From positions 1 through 64,000 of the forward strand of contig BSBK01006396.1 of NCBI GenBank assembly GCA_027943335.1: a stretch of DNA of 64,000 bases. The letters are read 5' to 3'. The notes beneath the pieces are model-generated. The model had not been told where the DNA came from. It ran no database searches and saw nothing but the letters and a program-made list of their open reading frames with translations. A program made the translations under genes and the position numbers. The DNA comes from Chamaecyparis obtusa (Eukaryota; Streptophyta; Pinopsida; Cupressales; Cupressaceae). This document shows, in pieces, positions 12,804 through 25,260 of the stretch (position 1 is its first letter; every line of letters starts with the position of its first letter).

Positions 12804-12817
12804 TTTTTCCCCTCTTT
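12804..12817 (-). promoter_or_regulatory. Polypurine tract of Tat-like element
   Basis: Reads AAAGAGGGGAAAAA on the minus strand and abuts the 3' LTR. It would prime plus-strand DNA synthesis. The same position in the element at 45195-55257 reads AAAGAGGGGCAAA. Confidence 0.8.
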
Positions 12818-13505
12818 GAATTGTTGTGCGAAGCGGAGTGGTTCAAAGATAGTCTGTGTTTGATAAAGATATAAAACTGATTCAAAATTGATAATTGATA
12901 TGAGATAGAAGTTGATTGAAAGATTTGATATGAAGATAATAGGTCCTAAATGACCAAAGATAATGTTAACTATAACAACAATGAATCAATTAAACAAAAG
13001 CATCAAAACGCCTGATTCTGAACCTTATGATTGCGAAGAAGTGAGTGACTGATTCCAGACTCGATTGTCCTTAGAAGAATCACGTAGGTATCACATCTGA
13101 ACCCTTCAGTTACCGAAGAACCAAGGAAATAACACTAATGAACCGATGGTTATGAAAAACTGATACAGTTTACAAGATTAGGAGAATACCAGATTGATAT
13201 GAATCTTGATGAATCTGATATGCCCCAAGCGATGATTGATTTGATTTGCCCCAAGCAACGAGGACTTTGTGATGAATCAACAACTAGACATGGTTGTTGT
13301 CTTGATTACTAAGGAAAGATATGATTTCAGATTTAGATTACAGACTTTGAATGATGTGCAATACCATGCCCCCTTAGGGATTAAAATTGAAATCTGACAA
13401 GAAAAGTCAGCGTTAATAGTTCAGAAGCATGTTAATTGATTTAAGAAGTGGTTAAACACATTTGAGAACGCATTCTGCATCATTTAGAGGTCCTGAAGAC
13501 CAAGT

Positions 13506-13541
13506 TTGACTAGGTTTGACCATGAGTTGACCATGGTTGAC
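13506..13541 (+). promoter_or_regulatory. Phased TTGAC (W-box-like) array
   Basis: TTGAC at 13506, 13516, 13527 and 13537, and TTGAA at 13547, so starts are spaced 10, 11, 10 and 10 bp. TTGAC(C/T) is the core of the W-box bound by WRKY factors. A six-copy version sits at the matching place of the related element (46850-46903). Function is inferred only. Confidence 0.55.
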
Positions 13542-14891
13542 CAGGTTGAAATTTTGATAGTTTGATGTAAGATAATCAGTTAAGTTGAATTCTAGATTTC
13601 TTTGATGATTGAAGGTTGATTATGCAAGAAGTAGACAATATGAATGATCTCAAATTTTGATTTTGATCCCAAAAAAGGATTCTACTTGCTGTTTCATTGG
13701 AGTTCATGTGAGATTCGACTCTTATTAGATTTGAAGATGCGATTTGAAGAATCGTTTAAGCATTGAAGTTCGTTTAATCATTGTGAGATCATGCAAAGAT
13801 GAAAAATGAAATGCAACCTAAGACCTAGGACCTACTCACTGATCATATGTCGATTTGTTATCATCATTGAACTTTTAGGTAATCGGATAAATCATTACAA
13901 TGCCCACTAGCTATGAAACCATAGACATATGAATATTGATTTGTATGTGCAAGAATCAATACAACACCCACTGGTCAACAACCATGGATATATGAATATT
14001 GATTTTATTTTCAGAGTGTCGGATTAGATATAAGCACCAAGGCACAAGCGCCAAGATGACCTGAATATCATGTCCATTTTGATATAGAAATTTGTATAAG
14101 CATCAAAACATAGATGTCGTGATGACTAGAATATGCCTTGCATTTAAACACATCAAGCAGTTTAGAGATCAGTCTAAATCTAGTTTGAATTACCCGTAGC
14201 GACCCTTTATCATTCACCTCCTTAGGTAAGATCATAGTTCACACTAGGAAAAAGAACTCACTCAAAAGATAATAGTTAGATCAAACCTCCTTGAATTTTC
14301 TGGGTATCAATGGTCGAGGTACGCATGGCCATCCAATTCGAGATAGAGGCTCTTACAGTCGGACACCATTTCAATCCAAAATTTCCAAAGTTGTTGGATT
14401 TTCACATACAAGCAGAAGACAAAGAAAAGATTATGCCCCTAGTCATCACTCTCTAAATCCTATAAAGGACATCATCAAAGAGCTCAAAGGGACATAATAT
14501 GCAAAAATCCCAATGCGAATCAGTAAGCATACAAGGAGATAAAAGCATGTAAAAAGCACAAATTTTTTTCAGTTTGCGTTTGATTGCGTTGTTGTAGATG
14601 CAAAATCCTTTCTAGAGAGGAGACTGACTGACTGACTTTGATGAAGCTTCAAAGGACTCTGACTGGATATGACACATCTAAAGTATACTGGAGACCATAG
14701 GATTTGACATTGATTGCCCCCAAGTGTTAAGCATTGATAGGATATAGACGCTTGAGCTGATTGGTGTACAAACTGACTTATTGAATAATAGGAATGTAGA
14801 AACAAATTGGGAGATATGTACAAACTAAAGCAAGACTGAAAGATAGGAAAGACCAAGATCATGTTGATAGATGGAGCATTTTGAAACAAGT

Positions 14892-15088
14892 GGTGCCTGT
14901 TTGCTGGGTTTTCACCATCTTGGTAGAGATTCTATTTTTGCTACCAAGGCGCCTGTTTCCAAGTTTTCACCAAGGCACTTTTTCTTTTTCTCATTTTTTT
15001 GTATTTTTCATTTTTTAAATTTTTTTGTACTTTTGATATTTTTTATTTTTTTGTGAATCATCAAGGCACCTATTGCTAGGTTTTCACC
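14892..15088. repeat. Three-fold GCGCCTGTTT...GGTTTTCACC motif
   Basis: Copies start near 14892, 14948 and 15065, each about 24 bp (for example GGCGCCTGTTTCCAAG plus TTTTCACC). The same three-copy arrangement occurs at 48271, 48327 and 48536 of the related element, just downstream of pol on the element strand. Confidence 0.7.
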
Positions 15089-15162
15089 AAGATGTTCATT
15101 TTTTCAGGACTTTTTCCAATTTTTTAAATTTTTTCAGGACATTTTACCATAGACTGAATGCC

Positions 15163-16330
15163 TTAGGCATAGAATTTCTTCAGATGGAGAATGTTGATTG
15201 GTTCTCGGAGCTGTTCTCCTTCAGTCATTGAGAGTTGATAGGCACCAGAGCCAAAAGTAGCAGTGATAACAAAGGGACCCAGCCAGTTGGGTTCAAACTT
15301 CCCCTTGCGTTCTCTATGTGATTGATTTTTAGGATTTTCTCTCAAGACTAGATCACCAACTTGAAATTCTCTATGTCTAACTTTCTTGTTGTAGCCTCTA
15401 GACATTCTCTTCTGATATACTTTGAGATGATCATATGCTGCTTGTCTGAGCTCATCTAGTAGTTCAAGTTCTTGCAACCTAGACACTTTGTGGTCATCAT
15501 CAATTACTAGACCATGCATTTTGATTCTTAGTGATGGGATTTCAACCTCAATAGGCAGTACCACTTCAGACCCATAAACTAAAGCAAAAGGTGTAGCCCC
15601 TGTAGGTGTTCTAATACTTGTTCTGTAGGCCCAGAGAGCTGGATTGATCATGAGATGCCAGTCTCTTCCTGTTTTATTAACTGTATGATGCAATATTTTC
15701 AATAAATTCTTATTAGAAGCCTCTGCTTGTCCATTCCCTCGAGGATAGTAGATAGAAGACCAATGTTGTGTGATCTTGAATTTGGCACATAGATCATCTA
15801 GGTCTTTGTTCTTGAATTGTCCACTGTTATCTGTGATTATAGAATGAGGTATCCCATATTTAAATATGATATAGTTCAATATGAACATAGATATTTGCTT
15901 GCGAGTGGCTTGTGTCAAAGGGACTGCTTCTACCCATTTTGTAAAATAATTTGTAGCTGTGATTATATGGGTATGTCCATTAGAAGAATGAGGATGTATA
16001 GCTCCTATAAGATCAAAGGCCCATTGGTGAAAAGGCCATTATGTAGTAAAGGGAATTAGATCTCTCCTTGGAGCATGAATTAAGTTTCCATGCACTTGAC
16101 ACTTTTGACAATTCTTAGCAAACTTGATAGACTCTTTCTCCATTTCAAGCCAATAGTACCCAGCCCTAATAAGTTTTTGAGTTAGTGTTAAACCGTTCAA
16201 GCGTGACCCACAAATACCATCACAAACTTCCTCTAATGCACATTGAGACTCTTCTCATTCTAAACATCTAAGTAGCGTACCATCTAGACCTCATTTGTAT
16301 AGATCATGACCAATGATGACATATCAAGAG
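15163..16330 (-). pseudogene. Tat-like integrase
   Basis: The C-terminal 251 codons (15163-15918) are open. Upstream, the same frame runs to about 16330 with several stops. Visible parts are an HHCC-type finger remnant (CQKCQVHGN), WPFHQWAFDLIG with the first catalytic Asp, SIITDNSGQF with the second Asp, and PRGNGQAEASNK with the Glu. The end is the GPF(V/I) module, KGKFEPNWLGPFVI, followed by the INILHLKKFYA end. Integrase would insert element cDNA. The catalytic triad is still readable, but upstream stops make it non-functional. Confidence 0.88.
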
Positions 16331-16499
16331 GCATTACAGATAAGGTATCTCTTCTCATGGCGATTGAAGGTATCAGGAATGATTTGGTCTTGGAGATAGG
16401 AAAATAGATTTTTGTATCTGGATGAATCATGACCAACAATAGTGTAGATCACGTGGGTTGCGGGGGAATCATATGCAGGATAAGATAGTGCTTCCACCA

Positions 16500-17622
16500 G
16501 GAACTCATAGCATAGCTCATGTTCAGGCTACTATAATAAAGTAGATAGTGTTTCCATTGCATCGGCGGCCTTGTTCTCCGTTCTAGGAATTTTCTCAAAT
16601 GTGATAAATATGAAATATTTCTTAAGATCATCTACCATTCTCTTGTAAGGAATTATCTTTTCATCTTTAGTTTGGTACACATCATTGACTTGATGAATAA
16701 CATGTTGAGAGTCCCCATGAATGTGTAGCTCTGTTACTCTCCATTCAATTGCTATTTTCATACCATTCAAAAGGGCTTCATATTCAACAATATTATTTGT
16801 ACAAGGGAACTTTAGTCTGAATGCTTTTGGGATTGAGTATCCTTCAGGAGTTATGAACAATATGCCTACTCCAAATCCATTCTATGTATAGGAGCCATCA
16901 AAGCATAACTGCCATTCTCTAGAAGAAAGAGTCATGATAGAGGAATTTGGAAATTCCATTTGCATTGGTGCATTATCAATCATAGGTGCATCTGCTAATT
17001 GATCAGCAATAACCTATCCTTTGATAGCCTTTCTTTCCACATATTCAATGTCAAATTCACTTAAGAGCATAACCCATTTAGCTAATCTACCTGTGAGGGT
17101 AACTTTTCTTAGTAGGTACTTGAGTGGATCAATTTTAGCTACCAAATGTGTGGTATGAGCTAACATGTAGTGTCTCAGTTTCTGTGATGCAAAGATTACA
17201 GCTAGACAAGATTTCTCAATCATTGAATAGTTCTTCTCATATGAAACCAATGTTCTACTGATATGGTATATAGCTCTTTCCCTTTTTTTCTCATCATGTT
17301 GTGCTAGTAATGCCCCTAGTGATGTATCTATAGCGAAGACATATAAAATCAATGGCTTCCCATGAATAGGAGGCATCAAGATAGGAGGATTTGATAGATA
17401 CTTCTTGATATGGTTAAATTTGTTCTCACATTCTTCATTCCATGCAAAGGTCACACCTTTATGTAATGTTTTTCTAAAAGGTTGTGATATATTAGCAAGC
17501 TATGATATGAATCTTCTGATAGATTGTACTCTCCCTTGTAAGGTTCTCATTTGAATGATATTCTTGGGAGGTTTCATCTCTATTATAGCCTTGACTTTAG
17601 CTGGATCAACTTCAATGCCCTT
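16500..17622 (-). pseudogene. Tat-like RNase H plus second RNase H domain
   Basis: Two RNase H-like parts in one frame. The first (17014-17454) has the Ty3 connection/RNase H signature: LYVFAIDTSLGALLAQ, then SRTLVSYEKNYS, then FASQKLRHYML. The second (about 16531-16910) begins with LCFDGSYT (catalytic Asp) and continues with NNIVEYEALLNGMKIA (Glu) and HIHGDSQHVIHQV (Asp), ending near KAADAMETL. The presence of this second, archaeal-type copy between RNase H and integrase is diagnostic of the Tat group. Stops between blocks show it is dead. Confidence 0.85.
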
Positions 17623-18402
17623 CTATGAAACTATGTATCCTAAGAGCTTTGTAGAAGTGACACCAAAAGCACACTTCTTAGGATTTAGTCGGAGATGAAA
17701 GTTTTCCATTCTATCTAGGATCATGATCAAGTCCTTTAGATGTTCAGTTCTAATCATAGATTTTGCTAAAGTATCATCAACATAATCTTCCATAGTTCGA
17801 TGCATCATGTCATGAAAAATAGATGTCATTGCTCTTTGATATGTAGTACCAACATTTCTAAGCCCAAATGGCATGACATTCCAACAGAAGGTACCCCATG
17901 CACATGTGAAATCAATTTTCTCTTGATCCTCTGGAGAAATTTTTATTTGGTTATATCCAGAGAAACCATCCATTAAGGAATACATCTCGAAACCCGCAGT
18001 CATGTCCACTATCATATCAATGTTAGGTAGTGAAAAATCATCCTTAGGGCATGCTCTATTCACATCTCTAAAGTCTGTGTACACTCTGATTGAACCATCT
18101 GGTTTAGAAATAGGTACAATATTGGAGATCCACTCAACATAGTCAATAACTCGGATGAATCCAGCTTTTAGGAGCTTCTCTAATTCATCTTTTACCAAGA
18201 GTGCAACATGAGGATGCATCTTTCTCAACTTTTGCTTAACAGGTTTGACATTTGGAGATATGGATAAATGATGCATTATAAGATTAGGATCCAGTCCTGG
18301 CATATATGAATACTTCCATGCAAAGTTGATCTTTTTCTCTGTGAGGAATGTTGTAAATTTTTGCTTCTCTTCTTCTGATAAATATTGTGCTACATGAATC
18401 AA
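17623..18402 (-). pseudogene. Tat-like reverse transcriptase
   Basis: A 259-codon open frame with the standard Ty3 RT order: FIRVIDYVEWISNIVPI and KPDGSIRVYTDFRDVN (where K or R usually precedes V), SLPNIDMIVD, YSLMDGFSGYNQI with the first catalytic Asp, MPFGLRNVGTTYQRAM, EDYVDDTLAKS with the catalytic YVDD at 17773-17784, then FHLRLNPKKCAFGV and KLLGYIVS. All catalytic Asp residues survive. Upstream and downstream stops in the same frame break the polyprotein. Confidence 0.9.
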
Positions 18403-20217
18403 CTATGGTTCTTTTGTTGTTCCCAAATTGATAGATTAAGTGGGCTCAATTAGAACTGGAGATCTGTCCTGTAAATGACTCAGAAGGACATCAAATATCT
18501 CATCCTTAGGTGCCTCAGAGAGGTTTTCACCTTTGGATACATCTTTTATTTTTACTTTTGTAGGTTCTGAGACTGCCACAAAGTGGTTTTCACCCTCATA
18601 ACTCTTTTTCTTTTTCTTTTTCTTTTTATTCTTATTTTTCTAACTAAGATATTTGATGTTCGACTCCGTCATGCTAACGCTCAGTTCACTGATGGAAGTA
18701 CTCATAGGCTCAACTACATTGAGGTAGCAAGCAAGGGCATAGTCATTTCGAAAGGTATAAATACCATGGCTCAGATTTGTGGAGGTTTGATCAATTAGTT
18801 CTGGATATTGGATAGTCAAAGTGGGGAAAGATTGGGAGATAGTGTTTACGGATATGGATCTGTCATCATTGGTCCTGACTCGACACTCAAGTTCAAAGGT
18901 GATATTACAACTTAAGACATTCAATTCATGAATAGGCTCAATGTCATCGTGGGAGTCCAATTCAACCATAGGTGGATCAAACTCGATAGGTTCATCATTT
19001 CACTCTAGAATTACATTGGGATTAGGTGCATATTGGTGAATAACATCAACATGTTTCTCTGTAATAAGCTCATCTGGTTTTGGAATGGCTCCCCATTCAT
19101 AGTCTTTTGATTCAGCTTCTGATTTAGGATCTCTAGGAAATCTTAGAACATTAGTAAAGTCAAGGTGAATACCCCAAGAAGGGTTACCCTCAGTTTTTTA
19201 TTTGAATTCATACTCATGGGAATCTATCTTAGAATCACTACCACCTCCCTCTGCTTGATTTTTTTCAAGATTAGCCGGTTCTTGTGTTGCAACTATCTCT
19301 TGATTGATAGTAGGTTCTTGTGTTTCTACTACATTAATTATTTTGATTGGATCATCTTTATCATCAAGAAGGTCTTTGATCTCTTTAGGCAATTTTTCAT
19401 AGGGGATGAGTTCTGAGCTGTCTGAATCACTATCTGATGGTTCTATTTCTTCTTTCTTAACAAGAGGTTCTCCTAGGGCAATCTGCTCTATGACATAAGA
19501 ACAATTACCTTTGAGGTGATAGGGTTTCTTCTTAAAGCCTAGGCCAACAGTATTCTTATTTTCCCTACCCATATGTGAAATAGGTGCCACAAGACCTTTT
19601 CCTCTTACTCCTAGAGGTCCTTGACCTGGATATCCCATCTTAGCTATCAATTTATTTCCTAGACCGTATGACTTAGAAGGGATCTGTGGTGCTCTAGAGT
19701 CGCTAGTTTGAACATTGTCAAATTCTGGTTCATCTTTGTATAGCCATGATAACATAGCTTCATCCTCTTCAAACTCTTGCTTGGATACTTGTTCTGCTAC
19801 AAAATTCTTTTTATATGCTTCAAGAGGTTCCTTAGATTCTAGTTTGGATTGTTTCAAAGATTGTCCATAAGACTTAGGTGAGATAGGGAGAGATGTCAAA
19901 GATAAGACTGGCTCCATAGTATATTCTCCCATACTATTTTCTTTGATATTAACCTCTTTTGCAAGATCTTCCATTTTGGATGTTGAAGCAACATTTAGTT
20001 GTTCAGTAGAAGATTCTCTGTTATTGGGAACAAGCTTATCAGCACTTTTCTTCAATGTATTGCAAGTTGTATTCAGATCTGCGGGGATAGTAACCTCTAC
20101 TCCTTCATAAGGAAACTTCAAACATTGATGGTATGTAGAAGGAATAGCTTGCATTTCATGTATCCATGGTCTCCCTAGAAGAATGTTGTAAGCCAAAGGT
20201 AGATCAAGCACTGACAT
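18403..20217 (-). pseudogene. Tat-like protease-RT linker with G-patch
   Basis: The frame runs from [17 protein letters not shown] (end of the aspartic protease fold) to the start of RT. Around 19520-19690 it contains [19 protein letters not shown], followed by [12 protein letters not shown] and VGLGFKK, matching the glycine-rich G-patch motif (an RNA-associated domain). The rest is acidic and Ser-rich (about 19330-19450). Stops fall at about 19198, near 18970, and at 18640. Neighbouring frames read continuously into RT at 18402. Confidence 0.75.
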
Positions 20218-22634
20218 ATAGTATCTCTGATAACTGGACCTATTCTAATAGGTAAGACAATGGTGCCTTTAGAAGATCTTTCTTGTTCATCATAGGCTTT
20301 GATAGTTATTTTCTTTTGAGGATCAATAGCCAATTCTAAAAATCCCAATTGTGTGATCAAGCTATAAGAAGAAATGTTTAGGCCAGTGCCCCCATCTATC
20401 AACACACATTTGACTCTATGATTCTGGATCAAGACTTCTATATGCAAAGGCTGATTATGTGGGTGACTCAAGGAGTTGTAATCTTCCTTTAAAAAGGAGA
20501 TATATTGCGGAGATGTAAGATGTCCAACCATAGTCTGGAACCTATCTAAATCAAGGTCATTAGGAACATTGGAACTGAGCAAAGCTTTGTCTAGGATAGC
20601 TCTATGAGCTGGAGATATTTGAAGCAACTCAAACATAGAGATTTTGGCATTAGTGTGCTAGAGTTGATGGACAATGCTATAAGATGTAGGCCTTGTATCC
20701 TTTGGATTGGAAGATTTGGAAGCAGACTTTTGTTTGGAAGCAAATGAAAGATTGAAGGGTATCTTAGGGACATTAGATGAATCTGGGATTTGTCCTTTTA
20801 GATGTGCCTGAGCTTGTAATCAAGTAATTGCATTAGCTGAGGAATGATCTCTTTCTCTTCGTACAATTGTGATGACATTACAACTTTCAGAGAGACATGG
20901 TTCAACCATATTGATGACAACATTATTTCCAGGGTAGGCATAATTGATTTTTGCCCTCATATTAGGCTGAGAAGTTGAAACTCCTTGACCATGTTGTGGA
21001 AATGGTTCTGTAAATGTCATATGATCATTATTTCTCTTAGGATTGTCAACTATGATGTCTCCACTATCGATCAGATCTTGAATGGTGTGTTTCAACCATA
21101 AGCAATTATTAGTTTTGTGACCTTTACCTCAATGGAAATCATAGAATTCATTTTCTCTCCACCATTTTGGCTTAGGCTCAGAATCAGGTGGTCAAATCAC
21201 TGGCAAAGAGATGATGTTATCAACCAGTAGAGTTTTCATAGCTGATTCTAAAGATTCTCCAAGAGGAGTGAACTTTCGTTGTTTATCCCAAGATTTGTAT
21301 TCTGGCTTCTTTTGAAATGGTTCAGATGACTTTTGTTCTGAAGCTTTAATGGCTTGGGAACCAAGAGTTAGGTTGTAGGCTAGTGCCTTTGATGGGGCAT
21401 GGATAGTGTCAAAAATGCCATCGGTGATGATGCCTTTGTTCTTGTTTCAATTTTTGTTCTTATCTTTGGAACTAGATCCAGATTCGTAGTTGTCTTTTTG
21501 AAGTGTGATTTCTCCTTTTTTCACAAGAACTTTTTTGATTTTGATAGCATTGTCTACCATCTTGTCAAAAGATGTATGATCTTGCATTTGTAAAGGATAA
21601 TTGATTTCTGGAACTAGGTTATTGATGAAGATTTCTAGTTTTTCTATTTCTGGAATAGGTTTGGCATATAGAGAGAACTTCTTCCTCCATCTCTTGAGAA
21701 ATGTTAGGAATGGTTCCCTTGGATATTGCTTGAGATTACAGATATCAATCATGGTGACTAGATGTTGAATATTGTAGGAGTATTTCTGATAAAACAATTT
21801 GATCAACTCCTCAAAAGTTTTGATAGTAGAAGGCAATCTAGAGAACCAGTGGATGGCTCCTCCCCCTAAAGATCAAGGGAAGAGACACATCAAATAGGTT
21901 GGTTCGTGCATGAACTCCATAGATTGTGTACATAATTCTCTGACATGATCTTGAGGATCTGAGTGTCCATCGTACTTATCATACTTCGGCATCTCCACTC
22001 TTTTTGGAAATGGTGACATGTACAAGTCTTTGTCAAATGGAAAAGGACATAGAGCCTCCATGGAGAACTCTTTGGGTTCCTTCTCTTTTTCGAGTTGATT
22101 CAGTTTGACTTGTAAAGCATGTATTTGTTTCATCATAGCTATGAGTGGAGTTTCTTCCTCATGTGTGATGATAGCTTCGACATTAAAATTAGGAGGAAGC
22201 TTATCTCCTTGATGAGCTAATTGTAAAAAGTATGCCTCTCTATCTTCATTCAAGAAATGGTTCATCATTCATTTGAAGTTATCATAATTTTGATATTGAG
22301 CAATTTCTTCAGGTGTGGGTTCCTGATCTGCACCATGTTGAGATTGAGTTCTTTGAGAGCCAAAGTTTGTCCCTGCTTGAGACATGGTGGGAGTTTGTGG
22401 ACTCCCCAGAATAGATTGATGTGGGGTTTGTTGGGTACCTCCGTGAGTTGATGAAGGAGGAATGTAACCAATTTTTAATCGAAGGTTGTCAGCACCATCA
22501 TCTTCATAAAGACCAGAATCATGGAGTTGTTCAAAAGTTGGACCTATGTGAGTCAAAGGTAAAGTATGAGATATTTCCCTAGATTTTTTGTGAGAGGAAG
22601 CTCTAGTTTCCACCATTAACCTTGGGTGAAGCAA
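20175..22634 (-). pseudogene. Tat-like gag and protease
   Basis: One minus-strand frame from ATG 22634 to a frameshift near 20215, with several stops. The gag core is at 21447-21836: FYQKYSYNIQHLVTM, then REPFLTFLKRWRKKF, as in retrotransposon gag proteins that package element RNA. Upstream is a short heptad-like stretch (ALQVKLNQLEKEKEP). The protease is at about 20290-20460, with VLIDGGTGLNISS in place of the usual D-S/T-G; DGG is common in this group. The next frame continues at 20217, so gag, protease and pol were probably a single ORF. Confidence 0.82.
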
Positions 22635-23071
22635 AAGAATAAGATGAAGACAACTAAAGAATGAATTGAATCAAGATGATCAGATGATGCAACCTTGTCA
22701 AGGTTTGATTGATTGAAGTATAGATATGACTTAGATGAGGGATACTATGCCCTGGATGTATGGGTAGATTCTCAAAAGATAGCGGACAAGATATCACAAC
22801 ACTTAGTCATTTTGATGATTGATTGAAGATTGATAGTTATGACAAGGTTTTGACACAAGATGATAAAAACTCAAATTGATTAGATAGAAGGCTGGATCAG
22901 ATTCAAAAGACCACTTTGGGATAATGATAGGATTCTCAATAGCTACTGCTCTATTCTTGACACAGTGATTTGTTTGACAGATTCTGGAAATAGGCTGAAA
23001 AAGCTAAGTATCTGGCAATTCTGACAATTTTCTGACAACTTTCAAAATTTTCACAAATGACACTCTGCAGA

Positions 23072-23197
23072 CTCGTACAACAGTGGGTATGCTATGAAAC
23101 GATAGTTGAAAAGCTCGTACGATAGTGGGTATGCTATGAAATGACAGTTGAAAAGCTCGTACGACAGTTGCAAAACTTGCATGACAGTTGCTAGCAG
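23072..23197. repeat. 42-bp tandem repeat
   Basis: CTCGTAC starts at 23072, 23114 and 23156, a constant 42-bp period. Units read CTCGTAC(A/G)A(C/T)AGTGGGTATG... and the third is truncated. It lies in the leader of the Tat-like element. Confidence 0.85.
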
Positions 23198-24711
23198 GAT
23201 TTGACTTTTTGAATTTGACTGGCAAAAAGACTCATACGACACTGGGTTTTTTACCATACGATAGATGGGCAATAATGAAATGACACTTGATAGAAACTCA
23301 TATAACTTTCTGACCTCTTGAGATGGCTTTTGACTCTAGAAAAGAATTTTACTTCAAATTTTGCAAATTTTGAGTTTTCAGATTCAGATTGTTTGCAAAT
23401 TTTAATGTCCAAATTTGAGGATTGTAATAGATTTGTCTATTTTCAATAACCAGATAAATAAAAAAGCATGCAAAACAGCAAGCAAGTGATTTCAAGCATG
23501 TCTGAAAACAATGAACAAGGGAAAAAGCAACCTTGCGCATGAACAATCAAGTGACTTATTCATTCTAATCCTCAGAAGCCCTAATTGTGTATGTTCCAAA
23601 AATGTTTTGCAATAATGCACATATACCCTAGAAAATAAAAATTTGGCCTCGCTAGGGTTTTTAGTAATGGTTTGACTCTGCAACTTTTATGATCCAAAGG
23701 GGTGAACTCCAATCCTGGCATACCAGGGTTTTGACACAGTCTGAGAATTTAATCAATCAGGAGTTGCTAGGGAGATCTAATAACCCAACAATGAACCACA
23801 CCTATGAAGATTTCTTCCACAAGGACATTTATATAGCGGCTGTCACTACCACGGTGAAAATGGCTATTACCACTTGAGGTTCCGTCAATGTGGTTGACCC
23901 AATTAAGGGAATGTCCACTATGGTTAACCCTCTATAAAGGTGACTCACAAGATATACCACATGGAGACTGGTTCCAGATTGAAGGATTTTGGTTTTTGGT
24001 ACTATCCAAAAAGGAAGTAGAGCATAATCCCCTAGCCTTTTCACTTTTAACCCAAACAAAGTAGATAGATTAATCTGACATGCTAAGACCAAGATTATCT
24101 CACAAAGATCTATGACATCAACCCCTTAGGATCTATCAACCTCTCCGGAGAGAGAATGCCTCGATCAAAAGTTGAAGACACACGGATCTAGTGGAACGTG
24201 AGACTCCCTCAGTATCCTCCCCACCTACAAGGGATCCTTTGTTGAGAAGAGTTTCATTGGAAACCCACTCTCTCAAGATCCACAAATAGTGTTCATGGGG
24301 CCTAATTACTATGTGTAACAAAGATGCTGAAAGAAAACTATGTTCATTTTTATAGCCCAAATGAAGTCTGTGATAGGAAAGCAATAAAAGTCACTCAAGC
24401 TAGACACATGAGATGTTTGTTTTAGATCCAAAATTGAAGTCTTATCAGCTAATAAGATTACCTAAATTTCTCGCAACATGCTTAGTATATTTTCACCTAT
24501 TTTTAGCAATTCTTGCACTTTTTGTCTTCTATCTTTTGTACCCACAAGATGTACCTGCACTTGCACCTGCAACCCACTATTATGAAAAACTTACCTATTC
24601 TTGTACATCAAATCCAATGTTATAAAAATCCATCAAAAAAAATAAACACAACTTGTCAACCCCGCATGGTAGAAAATCAGGTTAGTCAAAGATAATATGT
24701 CATTTGATAAT

Positions 24712-25260
24712 CGAAAAACTTGTTGTCATAAAAAATTAGATTCTGACCAGTCTACACTAAATCAATAATAATTTTTGCAAATCAAATTGAAATTAATCCA
24801 AACCAATGGAAAATGAAAGCTAACTCAAATGCCTTTCCATAAATATAAATTTTAGATCTGTATCATGTCATATGTGCCTGTACCAATAAAAACATCAGTC
24901 AGATTTCATAAAATTGGGTTAAGACCAGTCTTCACTAAAATGATCATAACTTTTTCAAATCAAAACAAAATTAATCTAAATCAATGGAAAATGAAAGATA
25001 ACTCAAATACCTTTCCATAAATATAAATTTAGGATCTGTATCATATCATATGTGCATGTAATATTAAAAACATCAGTCAGATTTTATAAAATCAGGTTCA
25101 GACCAGTGTTCACTAAAATGACCATAACTTCTGCAAATCAAAACAAAATTAATCCAAACTAATATAAAATTAAAGATAACTCAAATACCTTTCCAAAAAT
25201 ATAAATTTTAGATTTTTATCATGTCATATGTGCATGTACCAATAAAAAAATCATTTAGAT
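24712..25260. repeat. 178-bp tandem repeat, three copies
   Basis: GACCAGT starts at 24745, 24923 and 25101, a constant 178-bp step. Shared blocks are ATAACTT, AATGAAAGATAACTCAAAT, CCTTTCCATAAATATAAATTT and CATATGTGC. It lies just inside the PBS; weaker relatives occur at 53840-54130 in the related element. Confidence 0.9.

Larger units (their letters stand above)
12818..15162 (-). other. Non-coding 3' region of Tat-like element
   Basis: Between integrase stop and PPT lie 2.3 kb without a convincing gene. It holds four to five TTGAC boxes about 10 bp apart (13506-13541), a block at 14313-14370 very similar to 47656-47710, and a three-fold repeated motif (14892-15088) followed by T-rich tracts. 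A 68-codon plus-strand frame (14291-14497) spans the 14313-14370 block but is not convincing as a gene. Confidence 0.7.

Noticed and set aside
14569..14889. 106-codon minus-strand frame in the Tat-like 3' region
   Set aside because: No motif, and no corresponding open frame at the matching place in the related element.
23072..25260. CRISPR-like spacing in the leader repeats
   Set aside because: Units are contiguous tandem repeats without unique spacers, in a plant retrotransposon leader.
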